From the NCBI GenBank assembly GCA_025084515.1, contig JAJAGP010000549.1, positions 304,047 through 368,046 on the forward strand: a stretch of DNA of 64,000 nt, read 5' to 3'. A program made the translations under genes and the position numbers. The DNA comes from Ancistrus triradiatus. Taxonomy: Eukaryota; Chordata; Actinopteri; Siluriformes; Loricariidae. Shown piece by piece: positions 32,101-37,094 of the stretch. Within the stretch, counting starts at the first letter, position 1, and each line of letters opens with the position of its first letter. A model generated the notes under the pieces. That model searched no databases. It saw nothing but the letters and a program-made list of their open reading frames with translations, and was not told the DNA's origin.

Positions 32101-32479
32101 ATTTTTAAACTAATGTTATTATTTTTTTTAATTTAACCAGACAATTCCAATAAATGGAGAAATCCAATTAAAGTAGTAGTGTAGCTCTTGAACCCTGATA
32201 TAATCAGTCATTATAAGCCTATATAATATACTGACTCTGAACCCTTGAAAGCCCTGAGTGATCCCCACTGATATACTGTATATATAATAAATTGGACATG
32301 TATTAATGCTTAGTGAAACTATTGTATTTGCAGCCTAATAAAGTGCACTTAATTTCACTTTTCTAGATTTCCATGGACTGGAGGACTGGATGTTGCTGCG
32401 TGCGCTGCAGGCACTGCAGACTGAAGGAAAGGTGGAAATCATAACAATGGATGAAGGAAAAGGTGTCAAGTTCTTCTAA
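4669..32479 (+). CDS. vps25: VPS25, ESCRT-II complex subunit (six coding exons)
   Basis: Joining 4669-4715, 5558-5703, 7093-7146, 7276-7364, 29303-29378 and 32367-32479 gives 525 nt, 174 codons plus stop, with every junction GT-AG and in phase. The product matches vertebrate VPS25, which is about 176 residues long. The N-terminus carries the WPWQY and PPFF motifs (residues about 5-15) that dock VPS25 onto VPS22/VPS36. The first winged-helix domain follows (LQPNVDTRQKQLAAW, from residue 17). The second ends at the conserved GKGVKFF C-terminus. VPS25 is the ESCRT-II subunit that recruits CHMP6/VPS20 during sorting of ubiquitinated cargo into multivesicular bodies, acting on the cytosolic face of endosomes. 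The frame looks intact. Intron 4 is about 21.9 kb and intron 5 about 3 kb, both inflated by mobile elements. Gene identity is recognised from memory of the family, not from a search. Confidence 0.96.
4716..5557. other. VPS25 intron 1
   Basis: An 842-bp intron with no further gene. It contains a TA microsatellite at 5268-5300. Confidence 0.85.
5268..5300. repeat. (TA)n microsatellite
   Basis: About 16 TA units in VPS25 intron 1. Open frames crossing it are repeat artefacts. Confidence 0.95.
5558..5703 (+). CDS. vps25: VPS25 exon 2
   Basis: Follows a pyrimidine-rich tract and TAG acceptor at 5555-5557. It completes Thr16, then reads LQPNVDTRQKQLAAWCSL and on to FNNKKIE (residues 17-64), the first winged-helix domain. 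The donor is GTATCC at 5704. The phase matches exons 1 and 3. Confidence 0.95.
5800..6350 (-). pseudogene. Tc1-like transposase relic in VPS25 intron 2
   Basis: On the minus strand, residues NRFCLGSN-GRVQVW, then VNPAFAVEWHTAPAAGVM (about 6030-5900) resemble the region after the first catalytic Asp of a Tc1-like transposase. They are followed by a C-terminal piece ending PQNTIQNL. The middle, with the second Asp and the Glu, is missing. The upstream 128-codon frame is not recognisable throughout. No terminal repeats are visible. Confidence 0.5.
6450..7092. other. VPS25 intron 2, remainder
   Basis: AT-rich intronic sequence with no gene or clear repeat. Confidence 0.5.
7093..7146 (+). CDS. 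vps25: VPS25 exon 3
   Basis: A 54-nt exon with acceptor TTTAG at 7088-7092 and donor GTAAGA at 7147. It reads R-KLSVEAIQVIFEELRKK (residues 65-82), matching the conserved helix that ends the first winged-helix domain. Intron 3 after it is only 129 bp, which contrasts with intron 4. Confidence 0.95.
7276..7364 (+). CDS. vps25: VPS25 exon 4
   Basis: Acceptor GACAG at 7271-7275 and donor GTAAGT at 7365. Encodes GNLEWLDKNKTRCLIMWRRP and on to GKLIYQW (residues 83-112). The IMWRRPEEWGKLIYQW block is the most conserved stretch of the family and leads into the second winged-helix domain. Confidence 0.96.
7621..7700 (+). mobile_element. Tc1-like terminal fragment
   Basis: Begins CAGTGGTGCTTGAACGTTTG after TA at 7619-7620, the same end as the element at 42.6-43.8 kb. 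Nothing recognisable follows. Confidence 0.6.
8190..8860. mobile_element. Possible hAT-type non-autonomous element
   Basis: Contains GGCCGATATATAATGCTGAT near 8250 and CAGATATCAGCTGATGCAG near 8783. This degenerate pattern of GATAT-rich ends is seen at fish hAT elements. No coding sequence or clear target duplication is visible. Confidence 0.3.
8863..8943. mobile_element. MITE end fragment, interrupted by a Tc1 element
   Basis: Starts CAGGTAGTCCCC, related to the MITE end CAGGTAGTCCTCGACTTACG at 62579. It is cut by the Tc1-like element starting at 8944. Confidence 0.5.
8944..10330 (-). mobile_element. Tc1-like transposon with nearly full transposase frame
   Basis: The left end reads CAGGTCCTTCTCAAAA after TA at 8942-8943. 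The transposase lies on the minus strand at 9215-10099, with N-terminal helix-turn-helix remnants continuing to about 10290 in another frame. The right terminal repeat is not recognisable. It is inserted in a MITE fragment within VPS25 intron 4. Confidence 0.85.
9215..10099 (-). pseudogene. Tc1-like transposase, DD34E type, frameshifted
   Basis: A 294-codon frame. The catalytic triad is visible: first Asp in VLFSDESKF, second in FQHDLAPAHSS, Glu in NSPDLNPIENLW, with 34 residues between the second Asp and the Glu. It ends in a SMPRRIEAVISAKG motif. Two defects stand out. The paired helix-turn-helix N-terminus lies in another frame upstream (about 10100-10290). A segment after FWGAMS (about 9635-9545) is out of frame, and the correct residues (VGPLCFIKGRVNASSYQEIL) are in the neighbouring frame. 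The enzyme is therefore unlikely to be active. Confidence 0.85.
10330..10690. other. No gene recognised
   Basis: AT-rich intron sequence between two Tc1 relics. Confidence 0.4.
10690..11345 (+). mobile_element. Degenerate Tc1-like element (GGGGCAAAA family), copy A
   Basis: Parallels the copy at 14456-15345. Blocks around CCAGAAGAGGATTGGGAG and GGTGACAGGACGACTGATCC correspond to the catalytic-domain start and the block after it. Many indels break the frame, and the 3' half is missing where it meets a LINE fragment at 11350. Confidence 0.75.
11350..14355. repeat. Duplicated block, copy A
   Basis: Begins with a LINE fragment (11350-11520) and continues as non-coding DNA nearly identical to copy B (16520-18683 plus 24876-25640). 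Inside, GAATCCATTGATATGTGT-type segments recur near 11697, 12003, 12957 and 13250. A 300-bp section (11580-11905) recurs at 12853-13160. The last kilobase is a long imperfect palindrome. It ends at the N gap. I know no family name for it. Confidence 0.8.
13370..14355. repeat. Long imperfect palindrome with TTGCAATATATT motifs, copy A
   Basis: The centre is GGGTACCC at 13875-13882. Left of it the motif reads AATATATTGCAAATGGGATG. Right of it the inverse reads CATCCCATTTGCAATATATT. Longer segments also pair, for example TTGTCAGATCTCAG (13746-13759) with CTGAGATCTGACAA (14011-14024). The right arm runs into the gap. Confidence 0.8.
14356..14455. other. Assembly gap (100 N)
   Basis: Exactly 100 N, a conventional placeholder. 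It lies at the boundary between the two tandem copies and within the palindromic, AT-rich part, where assembly is likely to fail. Confidence 0.99.
14456..15345 (+). mobile_element. Tc1-like element (GGGGCAAAA family), copy B, 5'-truncated by gap
   Basis: Reads on the + strand through the linker and first catalytic Asp (GTGGTCAGATGAAACC, 14591), then the GGGNIMLWGC-type block, to a C-terminal region near 15120. It ends GACTAAATACTTTTTTGTCC CACTG at 15345 before TA. Frames are broken. Confidence 0.8.
15390..16690 (-). mobile_element. Rex/CR1-like LINE relic
   Basis: On the minus strand, 16534-15810 encodes reverse-transcriptase fragments: AAGLMC, then QLAQVFTDIFNLSMTQAVV, PPSLDPYQFAYHPNRSTWD, LFINFSSAFN and VLDFLTNRPQSVR. 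Around 15630-15500 the C-terminal LPSGRRYRNI block appears. The middle, including the catalytic FADD-type motif, is deleted. Frames are broken. Confidence 0.75.
16520..18683. repeat. Duplicated block, copy B, left part
   Basis: Follows copy A closely in the same orientation, from TTAGACCAAGGCATTGCTG to CATGAATATATATTGC, then is interrupted by the gypsy element at 18684. The block resumes at 24876. I see no coding capacity. Confidence 0.85.
16691..16763. repeat. Perfect 30-bp hairpin
   Basis: Arms 16691-16720 and 16734-16763 are exact reverse complements (arm start GGTATGGTTGCACTCGGGAA) around a 13-nt loop. The equivalent place in copy A (11523-11592) has an eroded version. It marks the start of the non-coding duplicated block, so it could be two fused transposon ends. 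Confidence 0.85.
19200..19375. repeat. Tandem minisatellite inside the 5' LTR
   Basis: Units of roughly 22-26 bp alternate AGCGCTTCTGCCTCACACA and AGCGCTGCAGCCACACACAC. The 3' LTR has a different number and order of units (24325-24460). Open frames of 100-160 codons on both strands here are repeat artefacts. Confidence 0.75.
19578..19645 (+). ncRNA. tRNA-like segment within the 5' LTR
   Basis: TGGTTCAGCGG (19583-19593) fits a Pol III A box, and GTTATCGAATCC (19625-19636) resembles a B box 42 nt downstream, the tRNA spacing. The ends TCCGT and ACGGG can pair as an acceptor stem. The T arm pairs poorly, so it is unlikely to be a working tRNA. The D-arm most resembles tRNA-Gly. The same segment is in the 3' LTR. 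Confidence 0.5.
19784..19801 (+). promoter_or_regulatory. Gypsy primer-binding-like site
   Basis: TGGCGCCCAGTATGGACC begins six bases after the 5' LTR. TGGCGCC is a common start of LTR-retroelement primer-binding sites complementary to a tRNA 3' end. Confidence 0.6.
19795..20110 (+). pseudogene. Gypsy gag N-terminal remnant
   Basis: One frame reads HGVTLGRHEQQLTLLTQQVA and then hits a stop. A second frame continues with EAVKELSAKL and a proline-rich stretch. This is the usual coiled N-terminus plus proline linker of fish gypsy gag. Frameshifts and stops break it, and it is separated from the rest of gag by the AT-rich segment that follows. Confidence 0.55.
20230..21190. other. AT-rich foreign segment inside the gypsy gag region
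   Basis: Base composition changes abruptly from GC-rich gag to AT-rich sequence near 20230 and back near 21190. Gag residues expected between the N-terminal remnant and the capsid part are missing. The segment has no recognisable gene, terminal repeat or target duplication. Confidence 0.55.
21235..22160 (+). pseudogene. Gypsy gag (capsid part) fused to aspartic protease
   Basis: Residues 1-150 are gag capsid-like (CSLIFELRSSQFPMPRSRVA, GRALAWATAQWE, RSVAEYTIEFQTLAAESGWN). Near 21961-21990 comes the protease core YVDSGAEGNFID, whose catalytic Asp is at 21979-21981. The CCHC zinc knuckle normally between capsid and protease is absent: MELGGG runs straight into an Arg/Gly-rich linker. The frame shifts near 22160 at a T-run. 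Upstream start sequence is missing. Confidence 0.8.
22160..23638 (+). pseudogene. Gypsy reverse transcriptase and RNase H
   Basis: After the frameshift the protease tail continues (LVLGYPWLLLHNPWIDW). The polymerase follows: GADDFFIAKKEGSLRPCIDY, FTKLDLRSAYNL, AFLTPTGHYEYRVMPFGLMN and the catalytic YLDD at 22925-22936. RNase H follows with VVEVDASDIGVGAILSQ and NYPIGDRELLAM. A TAG at 23636-23638 interrupts KRLNAR; the frame stays open after it (ARWSLFFARFDF, PDALSR) to the 3' LTR. That suggests a CAG-to-TAG change. Integrase is deleted. Confidence 0.9.
23821..24870 (+). repeat. Gypsy 3' LTR, truncated at its 5' end
   Basis: Aligns with the 5' LTR from GGGACCGCCAAACGTCGCGG onward and ends CCCCGTAACA. 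The first ~36 bp are missing, replaced directly by pol sequence. A C-run is expanded at about 23932-23947 relative to the 5' LTR. Confidence 0.88.
24664..24731 (+). ncRNA. tRNA-like segment within the 3' LTR
   Basis: Second copy of the segment at 19578-19645, with A box TGGTTCAGCGG and B-like GTTATCGAATCC both unchanged. Confidence 0.5.
24876..25870. repeat. Duplicated block, copy B, right part (palindrome)
   Basis: Resumes copy B at AGCTTGTTTTTATGAG. The palindrome centre GGGTACCC is at 25158-25165. The TTGCAATATATT array extends to about 25860, further than copy A, which is cut by the gap. Confidence 0.85.
26059..26117. repeat. (GT)n microsatellite
   Basis: About 29 GT units. Cys-Val frames across it are artefacts. 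A weaker CA/TC-rich stretch follows to 26330. Confidence 0.97.
26344..27560 (-). mobile_element. L2-type LINE 3' fragment
   Basis: The tail GTCAAGTCAGATTTATTTAT is at 26347 and the element extends on the minus strand through the shared 3'UTR into the ORF2 C-terminus (27250-27560, the WNKLPTFVR-type region). It lies in VPS25 intron 4. Confidence 0.85.
27560..29302. other. Remainder of VPS25 intron 4, with a possible LTR
   Basis: A GC-rich stretch at about 28000-28690 differs from its AT-rich surroundings. On the minus strand it has a TATA-like TTTATAAAC at about 28548, suggesting an LTR, but no target duplication was found. The basic 85-codon frame at 28000-28257 matches nothing I know. Confidence 0.3.
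29303..29378 (+). CDS. vps25: VPS25 exon 5
   Basis: Acceptor CCTAG at 29298-29302 and donor GTATGT at 29379. Encodes VSKNGMVNSVFTLYELSNGD and on to DTENE (residues 113-137), part of the second winged-helix domain. It continues exon 4 in phase 0 across the 21.9 kb intron. Confidence 0.95.
29490..31127 (+). mobile_element. Tc1-like transposon (TIR CACTGCTCAAAAAAAT family) in VPS25 intron 5
   Basis: The left end GAAAAAATAAAGGGAACACT and right end TTCCTTTATTTTTTTGAGCA are inverted. The transposase region on the + strand is 29789-30885. A related copy lies at 34273-35160 and a minimal remnant at 63713-63783. Confidence 0.85.
29789..30890 (+). pseudogene. Tc1-like transposase, multiply frameshifted
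   Basis: Recognisable pieces in order across three frames: VQLIHDGTSMRAVARRFAVS (helix-turn-helix); VLFTDESKFTLSP with the first Asp (about 30268); RRDRVWRRHGERSAACNILQ; LTAIRYRDEILRPL; FLMQDNARPHVA with the second Asp (about 30555); GLNPIEHIWD with the Glu (about 30660). At least four frame changes separate them. Confidence 0.8.
31128..32366. other. Rest of VPS25 intron 5
   Basis: AT-rich intronic DNA without a recognisable gene or element. Confidence 0.5.
32367..32479 (+). CDS. vps25: VPS25 exon 6 (terminal coding exon)
   Basis: Acceptor TTCTAG at 32361-32366. Completes Asp138, then FHGLEDWMLLRALQALQTEG and on to GKGVKFF and a TAA stop at 32477-32479. The C-terminal half of the second winged-helix domain is the surface that contacts CHMP6. 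An AATAAA follows at 32809-32814. Confidence 0.96.
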
Positions 32480-32644
32480 AAGAGTGGAAAAGAGTTTTCA
32501 GTGAGGCAGTGTCGAGGTTCATGCGCCTTTTTTTTTTTTTGTTTTTTTTTTAACATTTGGCCACTACTGAATGATGGACGACTTATGGTTTAGTTTTCTT
32601 GGCATAGATTAGTATGGTAGTATTCTTAACTAAAAGTGTGTCCT

Positions 32645-32686
32645 TTTTTTTGTTTTTTTGTTTTTTTGTTTTTTTTGTTTTTTTGG
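32645..32686. repeat. T-rich (T7G)-type microsatellite in the VPS25 3'UTR
   Basis: Runs of seven or eight T separated by single G, about 170 nt after the stop codon. Confidence 0.8.
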
Positions 32687-32808
32687 TAAAGGTGATGTCT
32701 AGAAATCCAGCCCAAGTTACCTTTGTTACCTTTGTACTCTTAATTTAAATTTTCAAATTCCAAAAACTTAATTGTTGAATTAAATGTAATTAGGCAACAC
32801 TATGTAAT

Positions 32809-32814
32809 AATAAA
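32809..32814 (+). terminator. Likely VPS25 polyadenylation signal
   Basis: A canonical AATAAA about 330 nt after the stop codon and before the DANA-like SINE. The 3'UTR between contains T-rich runs (about 32529-32552 and 32645-32686, the latter a T7G-type microsatellite). Cleavage would fall near 32830. Confidence 0.6.
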
Positions 32815-32929
32815 GGTTTAATATACATATGCATTTGAGCTTTTACTCATACTTATGAACAGTTAACTAACCATGAAAAGACCAGTATCAGAAATATATA
32901 GCTACCTTTATAAACCACAGATTTGAATC

Positions 32930-33137
32930 TGGGTGGCTCGGTGGGTATCACCGCCTCACAGCAAGAAGATCCTGGGATTAATCCCAGGGTGGAGTGGCCT
33001 GGGTCCTTTCTGTGTGGAGTCTGTCTGCATGTTCCCCATGTTTGTGTATGTTTACTTGGGGTACTCCGGTTTCTTACCACAGTCCAAAGACATGCATTAG
33101 GTTAATTGAATAAGCTGAATTGGCATTGCGTTGAGTG
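32930..33137 (+). mobile_element. DANA/Mermaid-like tRNA-derived SINE
   Basis: The A-box-like TGGCTCGGTGG at 32934 is followed by CGCCTCACAGCAAGAAGATC and a degenerate B box. The body includes TTTCTGTGTGGAGTCTG and CACAGTCCAAAGACATGCA. This body is the hallmark of DANA/Mermaid-type SINEs in fishes. It sits about 120 bp after the VPS25 polyadenylation signal. Confidence 0.8.
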
Positions 33138-33139
33138 TA

Positions 33140-34265
33140 CAGTCAAGCCGGAAAATCTGTACACACCCCTTTCGCCTTCTCCACGTTTTATTGTGTTACA
33201 GACTTATTCTACAATTGAAAAAGTTCATTTTTGTCACAAAATGGCCAACGATGACAGTGAAAACAGGTTTTTAGAAAATATGCAATTTTATTCTACTGAC
33301 AAAACTACGTTATATAGGGGTACATATCTATACACTCCCTGAGCCTAATGCTTGGTTGGTGCACCTTTGCCAGAAATTACAGCTAAGGCATATTGGGAAA
33401 GAAGCAACGAGCTTGGAACACTTGTTTCTGGATATTGTTGCCCATTCCATTTTTGCATATCCTTGCAAGCTCCATCAGGTTGGATGGGGAGCATCGGTAC
33501 ACAACCATTTTCAGCTCTCAGAAGCTACTCCTTTGTTCTCTGGGCTGTGTGCTCCAGGTTGATGTCATGTTGGAAGGTAAACCTTCACCCCAGTCTGAGG
33601 TCCACCCCGGAGAAGGTTTTCTTCAAGGATCTCGGTGTACTTGGCTGCATTCATCTTTCCCTCTATCAGGACTAGTTGCCCCAGTCCCACGGCTGAAAAA
33701 CCCCACATCATCATGATGTTGCCACCACCATGCCACTCTAGGGATGGCATTAGCCAGCTGATGAGCAGTGCCTGGTTTCCTCCATATGTGACACTTTGTA
33801 TTCAGGCCAAAAAGTTCAATTTTGGTTTCATCAGACAAGAGAATCTTGTTTCTATTGGTTTGAGAGTCCTCTAGGTGCCTTTTTATGCTAACTCCAAGTG
33901 GGCTATCATGTGCCTTTTACTAAGGAGTAGCTTCTGTCTGGCCACTCGACCATTAAGGCATGATTTGTGGAATGCTGTCTGGAAGGTTGATCTTCTGAAA
34001 GGTTCTCCCATCTCCACAAAGATACGTTTTAGGTCTGTCAGAGTGACCTGCGTGTTCCTGCACACCTGCCTGGGCAAGGCCCGTCTGCCCTGATCACTCA
34101 GTTTGGCCAGGCAGCCAGGTATAGAAAGATTCCAAACTTCTTCCATTTTCAAAAGATGGTGGCAACTGTGCAATTTGGGACCTGTAAAGCTTCAGCAATT
34201 TTTCTGTACCCTTCTCCAGATCTATGCCATGACACCATCCTGTGCAGACTTTCCAGCTTGACTGT
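33140..34265 (-). mobile_element. Tc1-like transposon (TIR CAGTCAAGCCGGAAAATCTG), internally deleted
   Basis: Ends pair: CAGTCAAGCCGGAAAATCTG at 33140 and CAGTCAAGCTGGAAAGTCTG on the minus strand from 34265, each next to TA. Transposase pieces on the minus strand include HRSGEGYRKIAEAL, LPRQVCRNTQVTLTDLKR, SDETKIELFGLNTK, GGGNIMMMWGFSAV and GKMNAAKYTEILEEN. The region with the second Asp and the Glu is deleted. Confidence 0.85.
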
Positions 34266-34272
34266 ATTTATA

Positions 34273-35160
34273 CACTGCTCAAAAAAATTTAAGGAACACT
34301 TTGAAAACACATCAGATCTCAATGGGAAAAAATCATGCAGAATATATTTCCTGATATTGAATGAGTGGTGTGTTAGGAATGAAAGGATGCCACATCGTTG
34401 GCAATGAATGGAAATGAACATTATCACCCTACAGAGGGTAGAATTCAAATGGGGCAGTCAATGGTATCAGTTCCTTCATCCTCCATGAAATGCCTGCATA
34501 CTCTCGCCACATGAGGACAGACATTGTTGTGCACCAGGAGGAACCCACTACCCACCAGCGTAGGCTTTTACAATGGGTCCAAGGATTTTATCCCGACACC
34601 TAATAGCAGTCAGGATGCCGTTGTCTAGCCTTTATATACATCAGACCATCACTGACCCACCACCATCTGTCACGCTGAATGATGATGACGGTGGCATAAC
34701 GTCTCCAGACCCTCATCTCTGTCACATGCTCCGGTGAAACCTGCTCTCATCTGTGAAAAGCACAGGCTGCCAGTGGTGGATCTGCCAATTATGCTGTTCA
34801 ATGGCAAATGCCAGTTGAGCTTTACGGTGCTGGGCAGTGAACACAGGGTCCACTCCAGGACATCAATCCCTCAGGCCACTCTCATGAAGCCTGTTTCTGA
34901 TTGTTTGGTCAGACACATTCACACCAGTGACCTGCTGAAGGTTATTTTGTAGGGCTCTGGCAGTGCTCATCCTGTTCCTCCTTGCACAAAGGAGCAGATC
35001 CTGTTGCTGCTGAGGGGTTAAGGACCTTCTACGGTCTTGTCCAGCTCTCCTAGAGTAACTGTCTGTTATCTGTAATTCCTCCCTACTCTTAAAACTGTGC
35101 TGGGAGACAGCAAATCTTCTCGTAGTGGCACGTATTGATAAAATAATGTACAATAAAATG
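34273..35160 (-). mobile_element. Tc1-like transposon fragment (CACTGCTCAAAAAAAT family)
   Basis: Begins CACTGCTCAAAAAAATTTAA after TA at 34271-34272, eight bases from the previous element. On the minus strand 35153-34863 encodes RFAVSQHSFKSREE, then LTPQQQQDLLLCARRNRMST and RALQNNLQQVTGVNVSDQTI, matching the N-terminal half of the element in intron 5. The other end is truncated. Confidence 0.8.
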
Positions 35161-36713
35161 TTTTATTATTGTCCTACTGGAATCTTCAACCTTGTCTGCC
35201 TCTGTCCCTGCCCCCGTGACAGACTTGTCTAATCTGCTTTGGCATTTCATTAATTTCACCCAGGTCATCACCACGTTGGTGAGTTACTGATGCATGTTTG
35301 AATCAGAATGGATCAAGCTGTCCAGCTGTCACGTGAACAGCGTTGTACTGAATCAGATTTTTTTTTTTAACCAGTCTTATTCAGTCCAGGTGCACCTGAT
35401 ATGGAGTTGTGTGATGCTGGCGTCCAATTTAGGGCATACTATGGCCTCACACTCATCTAATTGTATTTATTTTGCCTCCAAAATAATCAGATTAGTTTGT
35501 GATTAGTTCATTATAAAGTAAAGACTTAATTAATGGCTTAGTATGAACTTTTAATGTAAAGTGCTGGCAGTCATAGTTGTGTAGAAATCTTAAACACATT
35601 AGTAATTTCCTTGTTGAAACTGTCGAATTGGAGTGTGTTTTGACGCAAGACTGACAGGTCACGCTTTACAAAACGGGGCACTAATTAATAGCTGTCATGC
35701 TGATAGTCTTTAACTTGCGTATTACTTTTGACAATTGCAAAATGACAGTTACTTTTCTTTGCTACTAAGTAACAGATCCAGAATAGCTGTTGGTTATAAA
35801 ATTTTAAAGAACTGATGGGGTACACTTACCTATATACAGAAGTAACATGGTAACATACCATATCTGTTCATTACTACAGTTGAGTTGTAAGCAATAGTTA
35901 TGCAGTACATAAGCTGTTAAATAATTATACTAATTATTGTAAATGTCACTTCAGTGTGCTTAGTGATTAACCAATCTACTCCTTTGTAGTACCTATGATT
36001 TAAGTAATTGTCAGCTATTTGTTATATATAGTTTATGACTGATTAACAGCATAAAAAAAAAAAAATCTTTATTTTGGCCCTTTGCAAGCTGTGTTATAAA
36101 GTGTTACTGGCTGACATATTTCATTCATCATGCAAACTACTGACGTCAGTTTACTAGTTAAATGAGGGGAAAAAAAATATCACATTTGTCAGTTTGATGT
36201 TGTTACTGTTAGTGCCATGAATTCCAGTTGACTCGTATCGCAAAACTGAAAAGACTTCAGAAACCGAGGTGCTTTCTTCAGAAGATGTACAAAGATACAA
36301 GCCTAGTTTGCTCCTGCAGATGAGGGTGAGAAAGTTAGTGTTGGCAGTTATGTAGTTGATGAGACTTTCTAATCGCACCAGTCTTCTTGTCGTCGACTAT
36401 CACTGTCATACCAAAATGAGGTAGGCAGTTTTCATTTATTTTAATAATTCCTCATTCTGCCTCATTCTTTTTTTTCTTTGAAAAATATTTGGAAAAAAGT
36501 TTTTAAAAAATGAAAAGCTTTACTACACATCCTTTTTAAACTATGTTCAGAATTTTATGTTTTAAATCCTAAAACACTTCCTTTCAAATAACCAATGGCT
36601 TCCCTCTACACTACTTGCTTACATGAGGTCAGTCATTTGGCTCAAGTGAACAGTTGGTTCAACAGTCTTAATAAATAGTGGCTTTGGCAGAGTCAGATGG
36701 TTTGTAAATAGTC
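35160..36713. other. Intergenic, nothing recognised
   Basis: AT-rich DNA with no convincing open frame or element end. Confidence 0.5.
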
Positions 36714-36925
36714 AAGTCAAGTCAAATTTATTTATATATCGCTTTTTACAACACAGCATTGTCTCAAAGCAGCTTTACAAATATATTAGATCAAAGCCCT
36801 AGTTGAACAAGCCTGCGGCGACAGTGGCAAGGAAAAACTCCCTTATAGGAAGAAACCTTGGGAGGACCCAAGACTCAAATAGGGACCCATCCTCCTTGGG
36901 CAGCCTAGATGTTAAATACAATAAT
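36714..36925 (-). mobile_element. L2-type LINE 3' tail
   Basis: GTCAAGTCAAATTTATTTAT followed by the shared 3'UTR (GGAAGAAACCTTGGGAGG). Only about 210 bp is present, in opposite orientation to the larger L2 that begins about 170 bp away. Confidence 0.85.
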
Positions 36926-37094
36926 TGAAGAGTATATGTAAAGATAATACCCTATTTAAATTTAGAATAGAATAATTATATAGACTAAGATGATTTGAAC
37001 TAATAAAAAATAGAGAATAAGATCTATAGCATATAAGGTTATGATTGAATGAGTTTGAAATGAACAGGTAGGTGTTGCTCCAACTGGAAGAGTT

